From the NCBI RefSeq assembly GCF_000757485.1, contig NZ_JPYO01000027.1, forward strand, positions 372,001 to 436,000: a DNA stretch of 64,000 nt, in the 5' to 3' direction. The notes under the pieces are model-generated. The model did no database searches. It was not told the origin of the DNA and was given only the letters and a program-made list of their open reading frames with translations. The DNA comes from Achromobacter sp. RTa (lineage in GTDB: Bacteria > Pseudomonadota > Gammaproteobacteria > Burkholderiales > Burkholderiaceae_B). Positions 27,945 through 37,442 of this stretch are shown piece after piece. The position numbers and the translations under genes were made by a program. The number at the start of each line of letters is the position of its first letter. Positions within the stretch are counted from its first letter, which is position 1.

Positions 27945-28248
27945 CAGCCGCAATCCGGTGGGGCTCCTGCGCAACACCGTTACGCGCCCTGGGCCGTTGA
28001 TAGTGACCGTCTGTAACCCTGCCGCCCGGCTTCACGGCATTCCAGCCGATTTCAATCCATTTCAACCCCCGCTTCCCCATAGCGGACCGTTCCTGCTGCG
28101 AAGCAACAACAGGCGGGCGATTTCTTTGGGGACGGTTGCGGATTGTCGCGATTGAAGGCTGGCCGCTTACCATTGGCTGGCGGAAAAGTCCGAAAATGGC
28201 ATCAACGAATACTCAACTTTGCTGCGTCATGCAGTAGGCAGGTGCAAC
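27945..28248. other. Intergenic region before the PXPV-repeat gene
   Basis: 304 bp, with no supported gene. It has no obvious terminator after the ASCH-like gene. Just upstream of 28249 the sequence turns AT-richer (28195-28245), where the promoter of the next gene should be; I see no clear -35/-10 pair. Confidence 0.35.
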
Positions 28249-28566
28249 ATGAAAAAATGGCTTATCGCTGGTGTAGGTGCCGCGGGTCTGCTGATTTCCA
28301 GCGCCGCCCTGGCACGCGTGGACGTCGGCATTTCGATCGGCGTGCCCGGCATCGTGTACCCGGCCCCGGTGTACGTGGCGCCCCAACCCGTCTACGTGCC
28401 GCCGCCGCCCCCGGTCTATTACCGCCCCGCACCCGTGTACGTCGCGCCTCCGGTGGTCTACCCGGCGCCGGTCTATTACCGCGGTGGCCGTTATTACGAT
28501 CGCGGCCACTACCACGGCCGCGGACACGGACACTATCATCGCGGCCGCGGGCACGATCGCGACTAA
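28249..28566 (+). CDS. Exported PXPV-repeat small protein
   Basis: 105 residues. A signal peptide (MKKWLIAGVGAAGLLISSAA, cleavage near ALA) is followed by a tandem Pro/Val/Tyr region with PXPV-type units (YPAPVYVAPQPVYVPPPP, YRPAPVYVAPPVVYPAPVYY in outline). The C-terminal 25 residues are rich in Gly, Arg, His and Tyr (GRGHGHYHRGRGHDRD). The PXPV repeat is a known short-repeat family in betaproteobacteria with no proven role; metal or cell-wall binding is only a guess. It ends in a strong terminator. Confidence 0.8.
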   Translation: MKKWLIAGVGAAGLLISSAALARVDVGISIGVPGIVYPAPVYVAPQPVYVPPPPPVYYRPAPVYVAPPVVYPAPVYYRGGRYYDRGHYHGRGHGHYHRGRGHDRD

Positions 28567-28588
28567 TCCCCCTCCCCGTAAATGACAG

Positions 28589-28617
28589 AGGCCGCTCCCG
28601 GGAGCGGCCTTTTTTTG
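28589..28617 (+). terminator. Intrinsic terminator of the PXPV-repeat gene
   Basis: A perfect 22-bp palindrome (AGGCCGCTCCC and its complement, 28589-28610) followed by TTTTTTT. Confidence 0.88.
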
Positions 28618-28811
28618 CATTCTCCGATTGGCGATATGCCGGCGCCCAATCGGGTCGGTTTCAAGCCTGGCGAGCCTGGACCGGTTTTGCGGCGGCCAGG
28701 ACGGCCGGCTGCTGTGCCGCCGCCTGCGGCGCCTTGCCGTCGGCCCATCGGGGCGATTCCTGGACGAGATCGATCCATCGGCGCGGCGTGCTCGACGCCC
28801 GCCACCAACCA

Positions 28812-29060
28812 TTATGCGGACGCATGAGCAAACTCCGGTTCGCCATTGAAGCGCACGCCATTGATACCCTGGAACAATTGCTGGCTCTGCTGCTCTGCTT
28901 CGTGCAAGGTGGTAAATGGCGCCTGCCCGGGAACGGTCCAGCATTTTTCCGGTGCAGTGCCGCCAACCCGGCGGGTCCATATTTGCACGCGATAACCTTG
29001 ATCTTCCTCGCGGGCTACGGAGCATCTCACACGAAAATCTCCAATCATTCTTGAAGTCAT
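28812..29060 (-). CDS. Small hypothetical protein
   Basis: 82 residues (MTSRMIGDFRVRCSVARE...), soluble, unrecognised, with two cysteines and a C-terminal NGEPEFAHASA. AAGGAG lies 6 bases before the ATG at 29060. An AT-rich upstream region with TATATA (29073-29078) and an inverted repeat (29101-29116) gives it a plausible own promoter and operator. Confidence 0.65.
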   Translation of the reverse strand: MTSRMIGDFRVRCSVAREEDQGYRVQIWTRRVGGTAPEKCWTVPGQAPFTTLHEAEQQSQQLFQGINGVRFNGEPEFAHASA

Positions 29061-29100
29061 GGACAACTCCTTGTTATATAAGTGAATGAAGCGTGTAGAA

Positions 29101-29116
29101 CACAATGTGTATTGTG
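29101..29116. promoter_or_regulatory. Palindromic operator candidate upstream of the 29060 gene
   Basis: CACAAT (29101-29106), GTGT, ATTGTG (29111-29116): a perfect 6-bp inverted repeat, about 25 bp upstream of a TATATA (-10-like) sequence on the minus strand. Position suggests a repressor or activator site. Confidence 0.4.
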
Positions 29117-29234
29117 CCGCAACTATCCGGCCCTTTTTATGGAATACACAATTGCTCACATCAAAATCAGACACTCATGCCGTCAGGTTAATAAGCCAAA
29201 ACGACAGGAATATGTCCACATAATAAAAAAAAAC

Positions 29235-29250
29235 GGAGCCCGCGGGCTCC
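29235..29250 (-). terminator. Intrinsic terminator of serS
   Basis: Palindrome GGAGCCCGCGGGCTCC, extended by C-G on each side. On the minus strand it is followed by TTTTTTTTTATTA. It may also act weakly on the plus strand (GCCTTTTTAT). Confidence 0.85.
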
Positions 29251-29293
29251 GCCTTTTTATCCATCTGATGGAGGATGGACGCATTATCCCGCG

Positions 29294-30682
<1,389 letters not shown>

Positions 30683-32023
30683 TTACTGTTTCCTGGCACG
30701 TTCCTGCGCGTCCAGCTCGCGCAGAAATGCCAGCTTTTGCTGGATTTTAGCCTCCAGGCCGCGATCGGTCGGCCGATAGAAGGAGGGATTCAGTCCATCC
30801 GGGAAATATTGCTCGGCGGCGGCGTAGCCGTGGGGCTCGTCATGCGCGTAGCGATAGGCCTTGCCGTGGCCCAATTGCTTCATCAGTTTGGTGGGCGCGT
30901 TGCGCAGGTGGATGGGCACCGGCGCGCTGCCGTGCTCGGCCGCGAACTTGCGCGCCTGGTTATAGGCGTTGTAGACGGCGTTCGACTTGGCCGCGCAGGC
31001 CATGTAGACCACCGCCTGCGCCAGCGCGAGCTCGCCTTCCGGCGAGCCCAGGCGCTCGTAGATGTCGGCACCGTTCACGGCCAGGTCCGTGGCGCGGGGA
31101 TCGGCCAGGCCGATGTCCTCGACTGCCATTCGCACCAGGCGGCGCGCAAGGTATTTGGGATCCGCGCCGCCATCGATCATGCGGCAGAACCAGTACAGGG
31201 CGGCATCGGGGTTGGACCCCCGCACCGACTTGTGCAGGGCGCTGATCTGGTCGTAGAAGGCGTCCCCGCCCTTGTCGAAGCGGCGCAGGTTCTGCGACAG
31301 CGAAATCTCCAGCCAGGCCGCGTCCACCGTATCGCGGCCGGCGGCCTGGGCCGATTCGGCCACCACTTCGACCGCGCTGATCAGGCGGCGCGCGTCGCCG
31401 TCTGCCCAGGCCGCCAGCTGCTCGCGCGCGTCGGCCTCGATGCGGATGATCTCGCCCTCTTCCCGACCGTCGTTCAAGGCCTGTTCGGCGCGGTCGACCA
31501 GCAGTTGCAGCTCTTCGGCCGTCAGCGATTGCAGCACGTAGACGCGCGCGCGCGACAGCAGCGCGGAGTTGACCTCGAAGGAGGGATTTTCCGTGGTGGC
31601 GCCGATGAAGGTGAACAGCCCGCTTTCCACATAGGGCAGGAAGGCATCCTGCTGGGCCTTGTTGAAGCGGTGCACCTCGTCCACGAAAAGGATGGTGCGA
31701 CGCCCCTGGCCCTGCGCTACCTGGGCCACGGTGACGGCGTCGCGGATGTCCTTGACGCCGCCCAGCACCGCCGAGATGGCGATGAACTGGGCGTCGAAAC
31801 CGTCGGCCATCAGGCGCGCCAGCGTGGTTTTGCCCACGCCGGGCGGCCCCCAGAAAATCATGGAATGCGGACGCCCCGATTCGAACGCGACGCGCAGCGG
31901 CTTGTCCGGCCCCAGCAGGTGCGACTGCCCGACCACGTCGGACAGCGTGCGCGGGCGCAGCCGTTCGGCCAGGGGTACATAGGGCCGATGCGCGGGATCG
32001 GCCGCGAAGAGATCGTTGCTCAT
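30683..32023 (-). CDS. rarA: Replication-associated recombination protein A
   Basis: AAA+ ATPase (also MgsA) of the clamp-loader/RuvB-like class that acts at stalled replication forks. 446 residues with Walker [13 protein letters not shown] (about residues 59-70), Walker [16 protein letters not shown], sensor motif [10 protein letters not shown], and the C-terminal MgsA tetramerisation region ([20 protein letters not shown]). In many proteobacteria rarA lies directly after lolA; here an 11-kb catabolic block separates them. Confidence 0.97.
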   Translation of the reverse strand: MSNDLFAADPAHRPYVPLAERLRPRTLSDVVGQSHLLGPDKPLRVAFESGRPHSMIFWGPPGVGKTTLARLMADGFDAQFIAISAVLGGVKDIRDAVTVAQVAQGQGRRTILFVDEVHRFNKAQQDAFLPYVESGLFTFIGATTENPSFEVNSALLSRARVYVLQSLTAEELQLLVDRAEQALNDGREEGEIIRIEADAREQLAAWADGDARRLISAVEVVAESAQAAGRDTVDAAWLEISLSQNLRRFDKGGDAFYDQISALHKSVRGSNPDAALYWFCRMIDGGADPKYLARRLVRMAVEDIGLADPRATDLAVNGADIYERLGSPEGELALAQAVVYMACAAKSNAVYNAYNQARKFAAEHGSAPVPIHLRNAPTKLMKQLGHGKAYRYAHDEPHGYAAAEQYFPDGLNPSFYRPTDRGLEAKIQQKLAFLRELDAQERARKQ

Positions 32024-32100
32024 TGGCAGCAGATGGGGGGAGACAGCAAGTAAATCAAGACAGCATTACACCATGCGAGGCCTCTTTTGGCCTTTGAGCC

Positions 32101-32892
32101 CTAGGCCAGCTCGGGCGGCGCGAAGCGGCGGTTGGCCAGCACCGGCAGCACCTTGCGCGCATGGGCCAGGCGTTCGGGGTCGATATCGGCGAACACCAGG
32201 GCCGGCGCCTCGCCCGCGCGCGCCGTCACCACGCCCAGCGGATCCACGACCATGCTGCAGCCGATGTTGCGTTCGCCGCATTCGCCCGTGGCCGCCACAT
32301 AGCAGGTGTTCTCCAGCGCGCGCGCCGTGACCAGCACTTCCCAGTGCTTTTCCTTGAGCGGGCCGCGGACCCAGGCGGCCGGCAGCACCAGCAGGTCGGC
32401 GCCGTCCAGCGCCAGGCGGCGGGCCAGCTCGGGGAAACGCACGTCGTAGCACGTCATCAGGCCGACTCGCAGCCCGGCGATGTCCAGCAAAGGCGGAATG
32501 TCGGTTCCGGGAGTGACGTTGGTGGACTCCTTCATGGTGAAGGCGTCGTACAGATGCAGTTTGCGGTACTGGGACAGGATCCGGCCGTCCCGCAGCGTGA
32601 CCAGCGTATTCCACACCCGCCCTTCGCCCGTGGGAACGTGGACGCACATCATCGTCGACAGCGATGATCCCCGGCTGGCTTCCAGCAGCCGGCTCATGAA
32701 GGGGCCGTCCAGCGGCTGCGCGGCCTTCAGGACGATCTGCGGATCGGTGATGTCGCGCGCCAGAATGCCTTCGGGCAGCACCAGCAGGCCGGCGCCGCCG
32801 GCGCTGGCGCGTTCCATCAAGTCGATGCAGACCTGAGCGTTTTCTTCCCAGACGCGGCTGACGGCGAACTGGCCCAAAGCAACTTTCAGCAT
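32101..32892 (-). CDS. Carbon-nitrogen hydrolase (nitrilase superfamily amidase)
   Basis: 263 residues with triad Glu41 (LVLPEGIL), Lys111 (QYRKLHLYDAF) and Cys148 (MTCYDVRFPE). The CYD[VL]RFPEL context marks amidases such as deaminated-glutathione amidase or omega-amidase, not true nitrilases. The preceding gene in the same direction is absent; the D-amino-acid gene at 33129 is divergent. Start 32892 (MLKVALGQFAVS) follows AAGGAAGAG. A role in amide hydrolysis linked to the neighbouring amino acid cluster is possible but not shown. Confidence 0.85.
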   Translation of the reverse strand: MLKVALGQFAVSRVWEENAQVCIDLMERASAGGAGLLVLPEGILARDITDPQIVLKAAQPLDGPFMSRLLEASRGSSLSTMMCVHVPTGEGRVWNTLVTLRDGRILSQYRKLHLYDAFTMKESTNVTPGTDIPPLLDIAGLRVGLMTCYDVRFPELARRLALDGADLLVLPAAWVRGPLKEKHWEVLVTARALENTCYVAATGECGERNIGCSMVVDPLGVVTARAGEAPALVFADIDPERLAHARKVLPVLANRRFAPPELA

Positions 32893-33128
32893 GACTCTTC
32901 CTTTTCCAAGCACGACAAGCACGCCCTGCGCGCGCGACATGGGGACGTATTTTCCCGCCCGGGCAGCCCCTAGGCAAAAAGCGCCTTTTTCTCGTTTTCC
33001 TATTGTCGCGCCAACCGCCGCCGCGTGCCGACTACGGGTAACTCCTAGCTGCCGTCTGTAAATTTCTTTCAGGATAATTTGAAAAACCAATATTCAAAGT
33101 AAATATTTTTCCAAACCAGGCGCCCATC

Positions 33129-34397
33129 ATGACGAACTCATCCTCTCCCGCCGCTCCCCTGGATCCGAACGGCAAAGGCCTGGGCGCCTTTCCGGAATCC
33201 TGTAGCACCGCGGACGTGACGGGGTTGCATTGGAACCTGCTCCGCGAGGACGTGAGCCTGCCCGTGGCCGTGCTTTACGAATCGCGCGTGCGCCACAATC
33301 TGCAATGGATGCAGCGTTTCATGGAAGCCTACCGGGTAAAACTGGCGCCGCATGGCAAGACCACCATGAGCCCGGCCCTGTTCAAGCGCCAGATCGACAA
33401 CGGCGCCTGGGGCATCACGCTGGCCACCGCGCCGCAGGTGCTGGCCGCCTATCGGCACGGCATCCGCAAGGTCCTGATGGCGAACCAGCTTGTGGGCCGC
33501 GCCAACATGGCCATCATCGCTCGGCTCCTGCGCGATCCCGCCTTCACTTTTTTCTGCATCGTGGATTCGCCCGCCAACGCAGCCCAACTAGGCGCCTATT
33601 TCGGCGAACAGGGCCTGGTGCTGCCGGTGCTGATCGAACTGGGCCCCGCCGGCGGCCGCACGGGCGTGCGCGACGACGCGCAACTGCAGGCCGCGGCCGA
33701 GGAAATCGGGCGCTGGCCGGGCCTGGCCCTGGCCGGCATCGAGGTCTATGAGGGCGTGCTGCAGGAAGAAGGCGCCATCCGCGCCTTCCTGCGCCGAGCC
33801 ACCGACGCCTTGCGCGGACTGGCCGCGGCCGGCCGCTTGCGCAAGAGCGGTCCGGCGCTGATCTCCGGCGCCGGCTCCGCCTGGTTCGACGTAGTTGCGG
33901 AGGAATTCTCGCAGCTCGACATCGGCTCGCCGCTGGAAATCGTGCTGCGCCCGGGCTGCTATCTGTCGCACGACGTGGGCATCTACCGCACGGCAGCCGA
34001 ACGCATCAACGCGCACAACCCGGTCGCCCGGAAAATGGAGCCTGGCCTGCAACCCGCCCTTCAGGTCTGGGCCTACGTGCAGTCGCTGCCCGAACCGGGG
34101 CGCGCCATCGTCGCGCTGGGCAAGCGCGACGCCGCCTTCGACGCCGGCCTGCCCACGCCCGCGCTGCGGTACCGCCCCGGCGCGCAGGCTCCCGGGCCCG
34201 CTCCCGCGCACTGGAAGCTCACGGCCATGATGGACCAGCATGCCTTCATGCAGATCGGCGACGGCGACGACATCCAGGTCGGCGACATGATCGCCTTCGA
34301 TATCTCCCATCCCTGCCTGACGTTCGACAAGTGGCGCCAGGTGCTCCTGGTGGACGAGCAGTACCGCATTACCGACGTGGCCGAAACCTTCTTCTGA
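33129..34397 (+). CDS. PLP-dependent D-amino-acid deaminase / D-threonine aldolase-like
   Basis: 422 residues of the DSD1 / D-threonine aldolase fold: an alanine-racemase-type N-terminal barrel with the PLP lysine Lys77 in LAPHGKTTMSP, and a C-terminal D-serine dehydratase-like domain with the metal-binding His/Cys in ISHPCLTFDKW. Members deaminate D-serine or D-threonine or cleave beta-hydroxy-D-amino acids. It begins a long same-strand series with a peptide ABC transporter, D-aminoacylase and RidA, which fits deamination of D-amino acids released from N-acyl forms. Confidence 0.85.
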   Translation: MTNSSSPAAPLDPNGKGLGAFPESCSTADVTGLHWNLLREDVSLPVAVLYESRVRHNLQWMQRFMEAYRVKLAPHGKTTMSPALFKRQIDNGAWGITLATAPQVLAAYRHGIRKVLMANQLVGRANMAIIARLLRDPAFTFFCIVDSPANAAQLGAYFGEQGLVLPVLIELGPAGGRTGVRDDAQLQAAAEEIGRWPGLALAGIEVYEGVLQEEGAIRAFLRRATDALRGLAAAGRLRKSGPALISGAGSAWFDVVAEEFSQLDIGSPLEIVLRPGCYLSHDVGIYRTAAERINAHNPVARKMEPGLQPALQVWAYVQSLPEPGRAIVALGKRDAAFDAGLPTPALRYRPGAQAPGPAPAHWKLTAMMDQHAFMQIGDGDDIQVGDMIAFDISHPCLTFDKWRQVLLVDEQYRITDVAETFF

Positions 34398-34468
34398 CAG
34401 GCCCGGCGCCTGGGCCCCATCCCGATCCATACGCGACACCCTGTTTTTGACCCTCTGGAGAGAGAATC

Positions 34469-36025
34469 ATGAACTTCCGCACCTCCCGGCGAGGCGGCAG
34501 GCTCAATAGCCTGCTGCTGGCCGGCGCAATTGGCTTGACCGCATTGTCGTCCCCCGCCCTCTGTGCCGCGCCGGTCAAGGGAGGCACGATCTCGGTGGCC
34601 ACCATCGGCGAGCCGCCGACGCTGGATCCGATGACCAGCACCGCGGACCTGGTGGGCATCCTGACGCAGCATTTCTTCGAAACGCTGTACACCTTCGACG
34701 CCAAGTGGAATCTCACGCCGCTGCTGGCCGACAAGTTGCCGGAAATCTCCTCCGACGGTCTGACCTATACGATCCCGCTGCGCCAGGGCATCACCTTCCA
34801 CGATGGGTCGAAGATGGATTCGTCGGACGTGCTGGCCTCGCTGAAGCGCTGGACCGAGACCGCAACGCGCGGCAAGATGGCCGCGAAGATCATCGCCAAC
34901 ATGGAAGCGCCGGACGCCAACACGATCCGCATCACGCTCAAGGAGCCCTACGCTCCCCTGACCGCCTTGCTCGCGATGAACAACAGCGCCGCCGTCATCA
35001 TGCCCAAGGGCAAGATCGCGCCGGCGCTGACCGAGTTCGTCGGCACCGGCCCCTATCAATTGAAGGCGCGCGTGCCGGACCAGTACATACAGCTGGTCCG
35101 CTTCGAAGGCTACAAGCAGCGCGACGGCGAGCCCGACGGCTACGGCGGCGCGCGCAAGCAATACCTGGACGAGATCCGCTTCGTTCCGGTCAGCAATTCC
35201 AATACCCGTGTCGAGAGCGCGGTGGCGGGCCAGTTCGACTACATCGACTCCCTGCCGGTGGAATCCCTGCCCAAGCTCAAGAACGGCCGCTCGGATCCGG
35301 TGATGCTCAAGCCTTTCGGCTGGCCGCGGCTGGTGCTCAATACCAAGCAGGGCATCATGTCCAACCTGGCCGTCCGGCAGGCCGTGCAGCTGGCGCTCAA
35401 CGAAGAGGACATGCTGTACGCCGCGTTCGGCGACAAGGACTTCTACAAGCTCAACGGCGACCTGTATCCCGAAGGCTACCCCTGGGCCACGTCCCTGGGC
35501 GGCAAGGTCTATAACAAGGCCGACGCCGCGGCGGCGAAAAAGCTGGTGGACGGCGCCAACGTCCAGGATCGCAAGATCCGCATCCTGACCAGCCAGCAGT
35601 ATGAGTTCCACTACAAGATGGCGCTGGTCGCCGCCGAATACCTGAAGGCGGCCGGCTTCACCGTGGACATGCAGGTCGTGGACTGGGCCACCCTGACCCA
35701 GCGCCGCCAGGACCCGGCGGTATGGGACATCTTCATTACCCACAGCCCCTTCCTGCCCGAACCCGCGCTGATCGACTTCCCGTCCAAGGACGCCCCCGGC
35801 TGGTGGGACACGCCGCGCCGCAATCAGGTCCTGGGCGCATTCAACCAGGCCCGCTCCCAGGAAGAGCGCGTGAAGCGCTGGGCCGACGTGCAGCAGGCCG
35901 TGTATGACGAGGTGCCCTTCATCAAGGTCGGCGACTTCAATGCGCAGGCCGCGCGCTCGCCCTCGCTCCAGGGCACCAAGGCCGTGCCATGGCCGTATTT
36001 CTGGAACGCGTGGAAGGCCAAGTAG
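34469..36025 (+). CDS. Peptide-type ABC transporter substrate-binding protein
   Basis: 518 residues of the SBP_bac_5 family (DppA/OppA/GsiB type). The signal peptide is about 32 residues (basic start, LLLAGAIGLTALSS, ALCAAPV). The mature chain opens GGTISVATIGEPPTLDPM and has the family motif SDGLTYTIPLRQGITFHDG. GGAGAGAG precedes the ATG. It delivers a peptide-like or N-acyl-amino-acid ligand to the permease encoded next. Its stop codon TAG (36023-36025) is the GTAG end of a 184-bp repeat, which separates it from the permease genes. Confidence 0.93.
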   Translation: MNFRTSRRGGRLNSLLLAGAIGLTALSSPALCAAPVKGGTISVATIGEPPTLDPMTSTADLVGILTQHFFETLYTFDAKWNLTPLLADKLPEISSDGLTYTIPLRQGITFHDGSKMDSSDVLASLKRWTETATRGKMAAKIIANMEAPDANTIRITLKEPYAPLTALLAMNNSAAVIMPKGKIAPALTEFVGTGPYQLKARVPDQYIQLVRFEGYKQRDGEPDGYGGARKQYLDEIRFVPVSNSNTRVESAVAGQFDYIDSLPVESLPKLKNGRSDPVMLKPFGWPRLVLNTKQGIMSNLAVRQAVQLALNEEDMLYAAFGDKDFYKLNGDLYPEGYPWATSLGGKVYNKADAAAAKKLVDGANVQDRKIRILTSQQYEFHYKMALVAAEYLKAAGFTVDMQVVDWATLTQRRQDPAVWDIFITHSPFLPEPALIDFPSKDAPGWWDTPRRNQVLGAFNQARSQEERVKRWADVQQAVYDEVPFIKVGDFNAQAARSPSLQGTKAVPWPYFWNAWKAK

Positions 36026-36205
36026 GATGGGTGGAGCGCGAGCGTTCTTGAGGAAGAACTCAGGTGCTGAACGCGCGAAACCCATGCGGCAGCAATCGAT
36101 TGTTTTTCGGTCGATGCCAGGCACCGTCTGCCCACGGCCGCATGGGTTTCGCGCGCTGGGCAGTTGCGTTCTTGTGCCGAAAATCTCGCGCTCCACCCAT
36201 CCTAC
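36022..36205 (-). repeat. 184-bp dispersed inverted-repeat element, copy 2 (inverted)
   Basis: Same length and same ends as the element at 8891-9074; its reverse complement aligns along the whole length of copy 1, including the spacer (GGGCAGAC and the internal AACCCATGCGGC). Terminal repeats read GTAGGATGGGTGGAGCGCG and its complement, an even better match than in copy 1. It lies inside the ABC transporter series between the binding-protein and first permease genes. The left end supplies the binding protein's TAG stop. An open frame runs through it into the permease, which can mislead start prediction. Confidence 0.85.
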
Positions 36206-36234
36206 GCCCCCGAAAATTTTCTAGGACGTTCATC

Positions 36235-37176
36235 GTGCTGCGTTATCTCTTGAACCGCTTGGTCGGGCTGGTGGCCGTGATGTTCATCGTCGCGACCATC
36301 GTGTTCGTGATCATCCGCGTCACGCCCGGCGACCCCGCCGCCGTGATGCTGGGCCCTCAGGCCAGCCAGCAGGACATCGCCGCGCTGCGCACCCAGCTGG
36401 GGCTGGACCAGCCCCTGGCCGTGCAATACGTATCGTGGCTGGGCAAGCTCGCCCAGGGCGACCTGGGCCAGTCCATATTCCTGAACAAACCCGTGCTGTC
36501 GGCGCTGGCCGACCGCGCCGAACCCACGCTGCTGCTGACGCTGATGTCGCTCCTGATCGCCAGCGCCATCGCCCTGCCCGTGGGCATACTTTCCGCGGTC
36601 AAGCGCGGCACCACGCTGGACCAGTCGGTGCTGTCGTTCTCGATGTTCACCTCCAGCGTCCCCAGCTTCTGGCTTGGGCTGCTGCTGATGCAGCTGTTCT
36701 CGGTGAAGCTGGGATGGCTGCCAGTGGCCGGCTATGGCGGCCCCGACGCCTCGCTCATGACGCGCCTGTCGCACCTGATCCTGCCCGCCGTGGTGCTGGG
36801 CCTGGTGAACTCCGCGCTGATCACCCGCTTCATCCGCGCCAGCATGCTGGACGTGCTGCGCGACGACTACGTGCGCACCGCGCGCGCCAAGGGCCTCACC
36901 GAAAGCAGGGTGATCCTGAAGCACGCCGTGCGCAATGCGCTGATCCCCATCCTGACGGTGCTGGGCCTGACCACCGCGCTTCTGATCAGTGGCGCCGTCG
37001 TGACCGAAACGGTGTTCGGGCTGCCCGGCGTGGGCAGCCTGGTGGTGTCGGCGGTGCTGCGCCGCGACTATCCCGTCATCCAGGGCGCGTTGCTCATCAT
37101 CGCGGCCATCTACGTGCTGATCAATCTGTTCATCGATCTGCTGTACCTGCTTGTCGATCCTCGGGTGCGTTACTGA
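36235..37176 (+). CDS. ABC transporter permease (DppB type)
   Basis: 313 residues with about six membrane helices and the permease EAA loop (RTARAKGLTESRVILKHAVRNALIPI, in outline, near residue 210). The N-terminal YLLNRLVGLVAVMFIVATIVF and DPAAVMLG are typical of the DppB/OppB family. The start is a GTG at 36235 with AGGA upstream; an upstream ATG at 36064 would translate through the 184-bp repeat and is rejected. Its TGA stop overlaps the ATG of a mini-ORF (TGATG). Confidence 0.92.
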   Translation: MLRYLLNRLVGLVAVMFIVATIVFVIIRVTPGDPAAVMLGPQASQQDIAALRTQLGLDQPLAVQYVSWLGKLAQGDLGQSIFLNKPVLSALADRAEPTLLLTLMSLLIASAIALPVGILSAVKRGTTLDQSVLSFSMFTSSVPSFWLGLLLMQLFSVKLGWLPVAGYGGPDASLMTRLSHLILPAVVLGLVNSALITRFIRASMLDVLRDDYVRTARAKGLTESRVILKHAVRNALIPILTVLGLTTALLISGAVVTETVFGLPGVGSLVVSAVLRRDYPVIQGALLIIAAIYVLINLFIDLLYLLVDPRVRY

Positions 37177-37295
37177 TGATTAAGCCCACCCCCGAAGCGC
37201 CTGTGGCGCTTTCCCCTCAAGGGGGCGCCGCCTGCGGCCCGGCAAAGCCGGCTCCGCGCGGCCCCGATTCGATGCACCGCAAGTGGAGCAATTGA
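37176..37295 (+). CDS. Repeat-encoded mini-ORF 1 between the permease genes
   Basis: 39 codons (MIKPTPEAPVALSPQGG...ends MHRKWSN). The ATG overlaps the stop of the upstream permease (TGATG), and its own TGA is followed after one base by the ATG of mini-ORF 2. The sequence is that of the hairpin-rich repeat, so a functional peptide is doubtful; it may serve only to carry ribosomes to dppC. Confidence 0.35.
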   Translation: MIKPTPEAPVALSPQGGAACGPAKPAPRGPDSMHRKWSN

Positions 37296-37442
37296 AATGA
37301 CAACCGGGAGGCGTAATCCCACCCCCGAAGCGCCTGTGGCGCTTCCCCCTCAAGGGGGCGCCGCCTGCGGCCCGGCAAAGCCGGCTCCGCGCGGCCCCGA
37401 TTCGATGCACCGCAAGTGGAGCAATTGAAATGACAACCGGGA
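37185..37442 (+). repeat. Direct duplication of a 125-bp hairpin-rich unit (period 133 bp)
   Basis: Copy 1 spans 37185-37309 and copy 2 37318-37442, almost identical (one clear difference, CTTTCCCC versus CTTCCCCC). Each unit contains small inverted repeats (GAAGCGCCTGTGGCGCTT, CCCCTCAAGGGG, GCCGCCTGCGGC) and ends with GTGGAGCAATTGAAATGAC, i.e. the Shine-Dalgarno GGAG and start codon of the second permease gene. Similar 'CCCCGAAGCGC...GGGGGCGCCGCC' intergenic units are familiar from Burkholderiales. Confidence 0.9.
37297..37428 (+). CDS. Repeat-encoded mini-ORF 2 between the permease genes
   Basis: 43 codons (MTTGRRNPTPEAPVALPPQ...ends MHRKWSN). It starts at the copy-1 version of the dppC start codon (preceded by the same GGAG) and stops at 37426-37428, one base before the true dppC ATG at 37430. 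It is a product of the duplication, and its value is probably in translational coupling. Confidence 0.35.
   Translation: MTTGRRNPTPEAPVALPPQGGAACGPAKPAPRGPDSMHRKWSN

Noticed and set aside
36064..36234. Open frame extending the first ABC permease upstream by 57 codons
   Set aside because: It translates the 184-bp repeat; the permease family starts at the GTG at 36235.
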